A DNA stretch of 12,520 nt from Proteobacteria bacterium UBA6920 (GTDB lineage Bacteria; Pseudomonadota; Gammaproteobacteria; SG8-11): the NCBI GenBank assembly GCA_002448875.1, contig DKAS01000062.1, positions 1 to 12,520 of the forward strand, given 5' to 3'. This document shows, piece after piece, positions 7,445 through 12,520 of the stretch. Numbering within the stretch: the stretch's first letter is position 1; every line of letters starts with the position of its first letter. The notes beneath the pieces are model-generated. The model searched no databases, had not been told where the DNA came from, and saw nothing but the letters and a program-made list of their open reading frames with translations. A program made the translations under genes and the position numbers.

Positions 7445-7450
7445 ATTATA
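7445..7450 (-). promoter_or_regulatory. Candidate -10 box for rapA
   Basis: A perfect TATAAT on the minus strand in an AT-rich patch (about 7445-7480) between rapA and the upstream membrane-protein gene. The -35 region at standard spacing is only a T-run. A start near 7438 would give a leader of about 110 nt. The rest of 7347-7484 shows no other clear element. Confidence 0.4.
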
Positions 7451-7484
7451 CATAAGGAAAAATGTGGAAAAAATGAGCGCCGGG

Positions 7485-8759
7485 TTAACAGGACTCGTTG
7501 AGACGTTTATCCATCAAATTGGACAGAAGGTCGGCGGTATCGCTGGAAACACTCATATTGCGGTAGCGGTTCAGGCCTTCCTTGATGGCGATCGGGCTGA
7601 GGGATTTGAGCATCTTTTGTTCATACAGGTCTATCACCGCCATGGTTAGCAGATTCAGATCCTTGTCGCTACCGACGGTGCCCGGTTCCTTGCTGCGCTG
7701 CTGAGGCGCCACCGCGCTGCCGGCCGCGGCAGCCACGCTGGCGGCCCGGTGTGGAGGATAGGCCAGCTGGCGGGCCGGGGAAGCCGCTGGCCGGCTGCCA
7801 GTGGCCGCCGGTGCGACGGAGGTCGGCGCCGGGGGCGACGCGACAGTGGCCGCCGCCGGGGCGGGCACCGGTGCCGGGGCGGCGGGTGTCGCCGCTGGGG
7901 TGGCCACCGGTGCCGGGGCGGGTGCCACCGTCAGGGTAGGCGCCGCCGCCAGGGCTAGCCGCCGCTGCCGCCAGGTTTCGAACCAGCGTTTGATCCAGGG
8001 CTGGCGTTCCTGCCAGGCGGCCGTCGCGGCGGCGCGCTCGACCAGTTTGTTGTAGGCGCGCAGGTTGGCGCCGAAGGACATGAGCACGATGCCGGACAAT
8101 TCTAGCAGCAGCGAGCGCAACACCAGAAAGTAGAACTCAGTGGCTTTGGCTGGCAGACCGGTCACTTCCTGCAGGTGCTGGAAAAAGTCGGCGGAGGTTT
8201 GCCGGCGCTCCGTGGTCAGGTTGTACAGCATGGTGCTCAGCTGCGATTTTTTTTCCTCCAGCGCCGCGGCACGGTTGATCGAGTCCTGGCCCAGGGCACG
8301 ACTGTCGCGATAGATGGACAGGCTTTGCTGCTGAGCATTGAGACGGTAGCTGCCAATCACCTGATCCAGGCTGGCGATCTGTTCGCGCAATTGCTGGCGC
8401 TGTTCATCGATAGCCTGCGCCTGGGCTTCGCCGGTTTGCAATGCCGTTTTCTGCGCCAGGGTCATGATGGCGATGGAAAACGAAAACAGCACCATGCCCA
8501 GGGTAAAGAGAATGTAACGCCAGCGCAGGGAATGGTAGGTAAGCGCCGAGGCGGAGATGAAACAGATCGACTCGGTGATCTGGAACAGGATGCCGCCGAC
8601 GATCAGCACCTGGCGGGCGGCGGCGCCGCCGGCGAATTGCGACAGGCCTTCGATCAGGAAGTAACCGGCCACCGTCATGCACGCCAGACCGATGCAGAAA
8701 ATGAAGACGTAGGTGATAGACAGGGAGGGATACTGCTTGCTGCCGGCCGATAGTTTCAT
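7485..8759 (-). CDS. Four-helix membrane protein with periplasmic coiled coil and Ala/Pro-rich linker, function unknown
   Basis: I do not recognise this 424-residue protein. Hydrophobic segments lie at about 17-37, 50-73, 82-102 and 207-230. Between helices 3 and 4 is a long Gln/Leu/Glu-rich helical stretch (about 105-197), a probable coiled coil. Basic residues flank the helix 2-3 loop (HSLRWRY) and follow helix 4 (KRWFETWRQRR), placing the N-terminus, that loop and the C-terminus in the cytoplasm and the coiled coil in the periplasm. Residues 271-358 are low-complexity Ala/Pro/Val/Thr linker. A compact, charged, probably helical module closes the protein (about 362-424). No enzymatic motif is seen. 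The ATG at 8759 has no clear Shine-Dalgarno; the next methionine (M28) lies inside helix 1, so this start is kept. Possible roles such as an envelope scaffold or sensor are guesses. Confidence 0.85.
   Translation of the reverse strand: MKLSAGSKQYPSLSITYVFIFCIGLACMTVAGYFLIEGLSQFAGGAAARQVLIVGGILFQITESICFISASALTYHSLRWRYILFTLGMVLFSFSIAIMTLAQKTALQTGEAQAQAIDEQRQQLREQIASLDQVIGSYRLNAQQQSLSIYRDSRALGQDSINRAAALEEKKSQLSTMLYNLTTERRQTSADFFQHLQEVTGLPAKATEFYFLVLRSLLLELSGIVLMSFGANLRAYNKLVERAAATAAWQERQPWIKRWFETWRQRRLALAAAPTLTVAPAPAPVATPAATPAAPAPVPAPAAATVASPPAPTSVAPAATGSRPAASPARQLAYPPHRAASVAAAAGSAVAPQQRSKEPGTVGSDKDLNLLTMAVIDLYEQKMLKSLSPIAIKEGLNRYRNMSVSSDTADLLSNLMDKRLNESC
7866..7921. repeat. 17-bp direct repeat inside the Ala/Pro linker coding region
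   Basis: CACCGGTGCCGGGGCGG occurs at 7866-7882 and again at 7905-7921, 39 bp (13 codons) apart and in the same reading frame. It encodes the repeated APAPV-type peptide of the linker in the membrane protein, consistent with in-frame duplication or slippage in low-complexity DNA. Confidence 0.7.
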
Positions 8760-8860
8760 TTGCTGTAGTCAGTAATGTCTGGTGCCTGTGCGCCCGCTGT
8801 CACGGGATACGGGCAAACACCCGGCTGTGCCGCCGCCTGCCCGGTGTGGCCGTTGCTGCC

Positions 8861-8877
8861 CCCCGGACCCGCCGGGG
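8861..8877. repeat. GC-rich hairpin between zinc-ribbon gene and membrane-protein gene
   Basis: CCCCGG-ACCCG-CCGGGG has perfect 6-bp arms and a 5-nt loop, 19 nt beyond the stop of the zinc-ribbon gene in its direction of transcription. A second imperfect stem (8817-8825 with 8839-8847, one mismatch) follows. Neither has a T-tract. They could attenuate or protect a transcript, but GC-rich DNA makes such stems common. Confidence 0.35.
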
Positions 8878-8895
8878 ACAGGAGGCGCGGCGCCC

Positions 8896-9081
8896 TCAAG
8901 TGGACTTGACCTTGACCGCGCCGCAGCGTTCGCAAATCAGGCGGGTGACCAGTTTGCCCTGCTTGACATCGAAAACGCCCTTGGTGTCCGCTTTCCATTT
9001 GTGAAAACCGCTTTCGCACAGGGACTTACCCTTGTGCTTGACGCTGGGTTTGATTTTCCTGAAAGGTATGACGTCACCCAT
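8896..9081 (-). CDS. Small zinc-ribbon-like protein, conserved-looking hypothetical
   Basis: 61 residues. It begins MGDVIPFRK, is strongly basic (many Lys), and contains C22, H27, C50 and C53 arranged as CxxxxH and CxxC (CERC), a likely single zinc site of the zinc-ribbon type. A Shine-Dalgarno GGGAG (9093-9089 on the minus strand) lies 7 nt ahead of the ATG. These features, plus its own -10 box, argue that it is real rather than a shadow. It diverges from roxA across 86 bp. The function is unknown; basic charge with a zinc ribbon would fit nucleic-acid or ribosome contact, but that is inference. Confidence 0.75.
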   Translation of the reverse strand: MGDVIPFRKIKPSVKHKGKSLCESGFHKWKADTKGVFDVKQGKLVTRLICERCGAVKVKST

Positions 9082-9129
9082 GATTCAACTCCCGCAGGCA
9101 GTGGTCTCTGGCCGCATTGCGCCCGCTCG

Positions 9130-9137
9130 ATTATACT
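9130..9137. promoter_or_regulatory. Overlapping divergent -10 boxes (zinc-ribbon gene and roxA)
   Basis: The octamer ATTATACT holds TATAAT on the minus strand (9135-9130) and TATACT on the plus strand (9132-9137), so the two divergent genes would use the same melted DNA. Predicted starts are near 9123 (minus) and 9144 (plus), giving leaders of about 42 and 24 nt. Neither strand has a convincing -35 element. RNA polymerase bound one way should exclude the other. Confidence 0.5.
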
Positions 9138-9167
9138 GCGGCATTGTCCGGGAGCTACAATTTCTTT

Positions 9168-10325
9168 ATGAGCACCTTGTTCGGCGGCCTCAGCCGCCAG
9201 CAGTTTCTGCAGCAGTACTGGCAAAAAAAGCCCTTGCTGGTGCGTGGCGCGTTTGCCGATTTCAACAACCCCATCACCGCCGAGGAGCTGGCGGGGCTGG
9301 CCTGCGCAGACCAGACGGAATGCCGCCTGGTCCTGGAAAAAGGCGGCAGCGGCCCCTGGGAAGTACGGTACGGTCCCTTCGCCGAAGCGGAATTCAGTCG
9401 CCTGCCCGAGTCTCACTGGACGCTGCTGGTGCAGGAGGTCGATAAACACGTGCCGGCGCTGGCTGCGCTGCTGGCGCAATTCAGCTTCGTACCCAACTGG
9501 CGTCTGGATGACATCATGGTCAGTTATGCCGCCGACCAGGGTTCGGTGGGCCCGCATGTGGACGAGTATGATGTTTTTCTGATTCAGGGCTGGGGCCGGC
9601 GCCGCTGGCAAATCAGCCAGCAGCAGGTGGCTGCTGGCGACCTGCTGCCCGACCTGGATCTGCGCATCATGCGCCAGTTCAACGCCGAATCCACCTGGCT
9701 GCTGGAACCGGGCGACATGCTCTACCTGCCGCCCGGGGTGCCCCACTACGGCGTCGCCCAGGGGCCCTGCATGACGTATTCCGTGGGATTTCGCGCCCCT
9801 GACCAGATGAACCTGTGGGACAGCCTGCTGGCGTATCGCCAGGAACGCGATCTGACGCCGCTGCGCTATGCCGATCCCGATCTGGCGCTGCAGGACAATC
9901 CGGGGCTGATCAGCGCACAGGCGCTGGCCGGGATCGAACAGCTGCTGCGCAGCGCGCCGCTGCCGGCGCCGCTGCTGGCCGATTGGTTCGGCCGCTACAT
10001 CACGGAATCCCGCTCCGGCATGCAGGCGCAACCCCTGGACAATCCGTTCGGCGAAGACGCGGTGCGGCAACTGCTGCGCACGGATACCGTCTATCGCTGC
10101 GAAGCCTCGCGCTTTGCCTATACCGAACAGGCGGGGCAGACGGTGTTATATGTCGACGGTGAGGCCCATAGCCTGGCGCCGGCCGCGGCGGCGCTGGCGC
10201 CCCTGCTCGCCGGCGAGCGCAGTTACGAGCCACGCCAGCTGGCCCCGTTGTTGCAAAGTAGTGATGCCGTGACTTTGCTGACGGAATTGATCAACGCCGG
10301 ATGCCTGTATTGCCTCGATGAGTAA
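9168..10325 (+). CDS. roxA: 50S ribosomal protein L16 arginine 3-hydroxylase (JmjC/cupin oxygenase, YcfD-like)
   Basis: A 2-oxoglutarate- and Fe(II)-dependent oxygenase that hydroxylates an arginine of ribosomal protein L16. 385 residues (E. coli YcfD about 373). The iron-binding triad is H130 and D132 (GPHVDEYDVF) and H193 (VPHYG), the usual HxD...H arrangement. QGWGRRRW (140-147) and YSVGFRAP (204-211) are family hallmarks, and a winged-helix-like C-terminal part follows. I chose the ATG at 9168 because family members start about there (LSRQQFLQQYWQKKPLL aligns to the E. coli N-terminus); the upstream extension is not conserved in style. GGGAG at 9150-9154 is 13 nt away, a long spacing. Its end overlaps the GNAT gene by 8 bp. 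Confidence 0.95.
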   Translation: MSTLFGGLSRQQFLQQYWQKKPLLVRGAFADFNNPITAEELAGLACADQTECRLVLEKGGSGPWEVRYGPFAEAEFSRLPESHWTLLVQEVDKHVPALAALLAQFSFVPNWRLDDIMVSYAADQGSVGPHVDEYDVFLIQGWGRRRWQISQQQVAAGDLLPDLDLRIMRQFNAESTWLLEPGDMLYLPPGVPHYGVAQGPCMTYSVGFRAPDQMNLWDSLLAYRQERDLTPLRYADPDLALQDNPGLISAQALAGIEQLLRSAPLPAPLLADWFGRYITESRSGMQAQPLDNPFGEDAVRQLLRTDTVYRCEASRFAYTEQAGQTVLYVDGEAHSLAPAAAALAPLLAGERSYEPRQLAPLLQSSDAVTLLTELINAGCLYCLDE

Positions 10326-10746
10326 TCGCTACCACATAGAGCTGGTTTCCTGGGAGACCCATGCCGATGCCTGCCGCGCGGTGCGCGAGCAGGTGTTCAT
10401 TCGTGAGCAGAAGGTGCCGGTGGAACTGGAATGGGATACCTGGGACGAGCGTTGCGTCCACGCGCTGGCCCTGAGCGGACGGCACCAGGCGGTCGGCACC
10501 GGCCGGCTGTTGCCCGACGGGCATATCGGCCGCATGGCGGTGCTGCAGCCGTGGCGCGGCCGCGGCGTGGGCACGGCGCTGTTCCATGCACTGATGGCGG
10601 AGGCTAAACGCCGGGCCTACCCCCTGATCGAACTGGACGCGCAGAGCCAGGTGGTCGGTTTCTATGAGCGTTTCGGTTTCGTCGTCTGCAGTGAAGAATT
10701 CATGGATGCGGGCATTCCCCACCGGCGTATGCGCTACTCCCTTTGA
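10318..10746 (+). CDS. GNAT-family N-acetyltransferase, YjcF/ElaA-like
   Basis: 142 residues with the GNAT fold signature. The N-terminal VREQVFIREQKVP segment is typical of the YjcF-like subgroup. The acetyl-CoA pyrophosphate loop is RGRGVG at 80-85, preceded by the IGRMAV strand, and GFYERFGF (114-121) is the conserved C-terminal motif. It would transfer an acyl group from a CoA donor to an amine; the substrate is unknown. Its ATG lies inside the last codons of roxA (ATGAGTAA, 8-bp overlap), so the two are translationally coupled. No separate ribosome binding site is needed or clear. Confidence 0.92.
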   Translation: MSNRYHIELVSWETHADACRAVREQVFIREQKVPVELEWDTWDERCVHALALSGRHQAVGTGRLLPDGHIGRMAVLQPWRGRGVGTALFHALMAEAKRRAYPLIELDAQSQVVGFYERFGFVVCSEEFMDAGIPHRRMRYSL

Positions 10747-10751
10747 GGTGA

Positions 10752-10779
10752 TTGCTTTTCCTTCGTCCACAGGCATAAT
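10752..10779 (+). promoter_or_regulatory. Candidate promoter for cbbQ-cbbO
   Basis: TTGCTT (10752-10757, 3 of 6 bases) and CATAAT (10774-10779, 5 of 6 bases) with a 16-bp spacer, inside the 65-bp gap after the GNAT gene. The gap is more AT-rich than its flanks. A start near 10786 would give a leader of about 26 nt ending in AAGGA (10801-10805). Confidence 0.4.
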
Positions 10780-10811
10780 GGCAAATCCTGACAGATTTTC
10801 AAGGATATGCC

Positions 10812-11624
10812 ATGAGCAGCCGTTCATTGAAAACCGAAGAATACTTCATCGCCAGCGAACCGTATTATCAGCCGCTGGGCCAGGAAGTGCAGGTCTTCGA
10901 AGCCGCCTACCGCCGGCAGCTGCCGGTGCTGCTGAAAGGTCCGACCGGTTGCGGGAAAACGCGCTTCATGGAATACATGGCCTGGCGCCTGCAGCGGCCC
11001 CTGATCACCGTGTCCTGCCATGACGATCTGACTGCTTCCGACCTGGTGGGCCGTTTCCTGATCAAGGGCGGGGAGACCACCTGGGTGGACGGTCCGCTCA
11101 CCCGGGCGGTGCGTAACGGCGCCATCTGCTACCTGGACGAGATCGTAGAAGCGCGCAAGGACACCACCGTCGTCATCCATCCCCTGGCCGATGATCGCCG
11201 CGTTCTACCCATGGATAAGCTGGGTGAACTGCTGCAGGCGCCACCGGAATTCTGCCTGGCCCTGTCCTATAACCCGGGTTATCAGAGCGTGTTGAAGGAC
11301 TTGAAACAAAGCACACGCCAGCGATTCATCGCTCTGGAATTCAGCTACCCCGGCGCCGACCTGGAAGCCGACATCGTCAGCCGCGAAGGTGGCGTGGCGC
11401 GCGAACTGGCGACACAGCTGGTGAAGTTCGCCGCCATGACCCGCAACTTGAAGGGCAACGGCCTGGAGGAGGGCGCCAGTACGCGCCTGCTGGTGCATGC
11501 GGCGAAACTGATCCAGTCCGGTGTTACCGCCACCGTCGCCTGTCATACCGCCATCACCCAGGCCCTGACCGACGATGACGAAATGATCGCCGCGGTCAAC
11601 GAGCTGTCGGCGTCGCTGTTCTGA
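10812..11624 (+). CDS. cbbQ: CbbQ-type MoxR AAA+ ATPase
   Basis: 270 residues, the usual size of the CbbQ/NirQ/NorQ group. Walker A is GPTGCGKT (43-50), Walker B ICYLDE (105-110), sensor 1 N154 in SYNPGYQS, and arginine-finger candidates R169 and R171 lie in STRQRF. CbbQ-like segments include [15 protein letters not shown] (67-81) and [15 protein letters not shown]. These ATPases pair with a vWA protein (CbbO or NorD) to remodel a metalloenzyme; CbbQO acts as a RuBisCO activase in autotrophs. Resemblance is closest to CbbQ, but NorQ is a near relative. The Shine-Dalgarno AAGGA lies 6 nt before the ATG. The partner gene follows after 3 nt. No RuBisCO gene is in the window. Confidence 0.92.
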   Translation: MSSRSLKTEEYFIASEPYYQPLGQEVQVFEAAYRRQLPVLLKGPTGCGKTRFMEYMAWRLQRPLITVSCHDDLTASDLVGRFLIKGGETTWVDGPLTRAVRNGAICYLDEIVEARKDTTVVIHPLADDRRVLPMDKLGELLQAPPEFCLALSYNPGYQSVLKDLKQSTRQRFIALEFSYPGADLEADIVSREGGVARELATQLVKFAAMTRNLKGNGLEEGASTRLLVHAAKLIQSGVTATVACHTAITQALTDDDEMIAAVNELSASLF

Positions 11625-11627
11625 GCC

Positions 11628-12520
11628 GTGATTCGCCCGCCGCTGACCGCCGCCGCCATCGCCACCCTGCTGGATGGCTATCTGGAAGTGGAGTTTTCGT
11701 TCATCAAGACGGCTGCTGCGGCCGACCGGCTGGCGACCCTGGCGCGCGCCGACCAGGACTTCATTCTCAACTGGGTGCAGCGCCTGGCCAGCACCCATAT
11801 CCAGCTGGCCTACCAGTTTATTGAACGCACCATCAGCGTGCTCAGCCGGCTGGACAAGGCGGTGATCGAAGCCTGGGCCATCCACGCCATGGACGTGTAC
11901 GACCGCTCCGGTTTGCGACCGGCACTGCTGGTGATCCAGGAAGTGGATGATTTTACGCGTCTGGCGCGGGAGCGCGCCCATGGCGCCAGCCTGGCGGAAC
12001 ACGGGCGGGTGCTGCTGCATTTTCTCAACGGTCTGGCCGGTCGCGAGTTGCGACTGGCGGAAGGGACGCCCGCCTGCACCGACACCGAGACCGTGACGCT
12101 GCCCCCGGTAATCTGCCTGCTGGACAGCGCGGCGGACAATTTTCGCGTGTACAAGATCATGGCCGCGTATTTCTGGGCGCAGACCCGCTTCGGTACGTTT
12201 CGCGCCCCGCTGACGCAACTGCTGGCCCGGCAGGCGGATCCGGCGGCTTACCTGGCGCTGTTTCACGCCCTGGATACCCTGCGCCTGGAGGCGTGCATCG
12301 CCCGCGAATTGCCGGGGCTGCATCGCGAAATGCAAAATCTCAAGGCTGCGCTCGCCACACCGCCGCTGCCGGCCGCGTGGACGGAAGCCGCCGCCGCGAT
12401 GACGGCGGCCACGGCGGATATCGACACTGTGGTGGCGGCCTGCGAACGCTATGCGCAGATGCTGACGCCGTTCCCGCCGTTTTTCTTCCAGGGGCAGATT
12501 CTGCCGGAGCAGGTGGCGGC
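11628..12520 (+). CDS. cbbO: CbbO/NorD-type vWA protein, N-terminal part, cut by window edge
   Basis: An open frame of 297 codons running off the right edge, so it has no stop here. Segments typical of the CbbO/NorD N-terminal region are AWAIHAMDVYDRSGL (82-96), GREL...CTDTETVTLPP (138-160), NFRVYKIMAAYFWA (171-184), FGTFRAP (188-194) and LRLEACIARELPGL (218-231). The C-terminal vWA domain with its MIDAS metal site, expected in the family, lies beyond the window. The start is GTG 11628, the first possible start after the cbbQ stop and in the same frame; no good ribosome binding site is seen, which suggests translation re-initiation after cbbQ. With CbbQ it would form the ATPase-adaptor complex acting on RuBisCO or a related enzyme. 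Confidence 0.88.
   Translation, partial: MIRPPLTAAAIATLLDGYLEVEFSFIKTAAAADRLATLARADQDFILNWVQRLASTHIQLAYQFIERTISVLSRLDKAVIEAWAIHAMDVYDRSGLRPALLVIQEVDDFTRLARERAHGASLAEHGRVLLHFLNGLAGRELRLAEGTPACTDTETVTLPPVICLLDSAADNFRVYKIMAAYFWAQTRFGTFRAPLTQLLARQADPAAYLALFHALDTLRLEACIARELPGLHREMQNLKAALATPPLPAAWTEAAAAMTAATADIDTVVAACERYAQMLTPFPPFFFQGQILPEQVA

Noticed and set aside
7749..8055. Repetitive GC-rich plus-strand frames opposite the Ala/Pro linker
   Set aside because: They mirror the low-complexity linker of the minus-strand membrane protein and yield Gly/Arg-rich peptides with no independent support.
8861..8877. GC hairpin as an intrinsic terminator of the zinc-ribbon gene
   Set aside because: The stem is good but no T-tract follows on the transcribed strand, so it is listed only as an inverted repeat.
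8756..9019. An 87-codon minus-strand frame overlapping the zinc-ribbon gene and ending in a TGA that overlaps the membrane-protein ATG
   Set aside because: The stop/start overlap is tempting, but the product is Gly/Pro/Arg-rich low complexity and the alternative frame carries the conserved Cys/His ligands; no frameshift signal is visible.
8937..10070. A 377-codon minus-strand frame opposite roxA running into the zinc-ribbon gene
   Set aside because: RoxA has its full iron-binding triad on the plus strand, and the zinc-ribbon protein uses a different frame with a good ribosome binding site.
11205..12335. A 376-codon minus-strand frame opposite cbbQ and cbbO
   Set aside because: Both genes on the plus strand have family motifs in the correct order; the antisense frame spans their junction and has no motif.

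Overview
The window looks like core and semi-core chromosome of a GC-rich gammaproteobacterium. RapA, SlyX, Tdh/Kbl and the RoxA/YcfD-type ribosomal oxygenase are all close to the enterobacterial forms in length and motifs. A CbbQ/CbbO pair at the right end and a c-type cytochrome at the left point to a respiratory organism, plausibly a chemolithoautotroph such as a sulfur oxidiser. That placement is inference: no RuBisCO or sulfur-oxidation gene lies inside the window. I see no transposase, integrase, phage gene, tRNA, rRNA or CRISPR array.

Left part (1-2552): threonine catabolism genes tdh and kbl (kbl cut by the window edge) form an operon on the minus strand with an ATGA start/stop overlap. 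Divergent from them is a secreted monohaem cytochrome whose first half resembles a cytochrome c' four-helix bundle and whose second half is a long helical extension. Next (2719-4424, plus strand) come a YgjP/DUF45-type zinc metallopeptidase, slyX, and a lipoprotein with a complete secretory phospholipase A2-like active-site signature. The peptidase has an N-terminal QLDLF sequence that matches the sliding-clamp-binding consensus, and its start codon sits directly behind a perfect -10 box.

Centre (4437-9081, minus strand): rapA, the SNF2-type ATPase that recycles RNA polymerase; an unrecognised four-helix membrane protein with a periplasmic coiled coil and a long Ala/Pro linker; and a 61-residue zinc-ribbon-like protein.

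Right part (9168-12520, plus strand): roxA (ribosomal protein L16 arginine hydroxylase) overlaps a YjcF-like GNAT acetyltransferase. A separate promoter then precedes cbbQ and the 5' part of cbbO, which together would form a MoxR-type AAA+/von Willebrand factor A machine that reactivates RuBisCO or a related metalloenzyme. The zinc-ribbon gene and roxA diverge from a promoter region whose -10 boxes overlap on opposite strands.

The items most worth following up are the clamp-motif peptidase, the PLA2-like lipoprotein, the cytochrome c'-like fusion and the unrecognised membrane protein. Long antisense reading frames opposite tdh, rapA, roxA and cbbQO are by-products of high GC and were left out.
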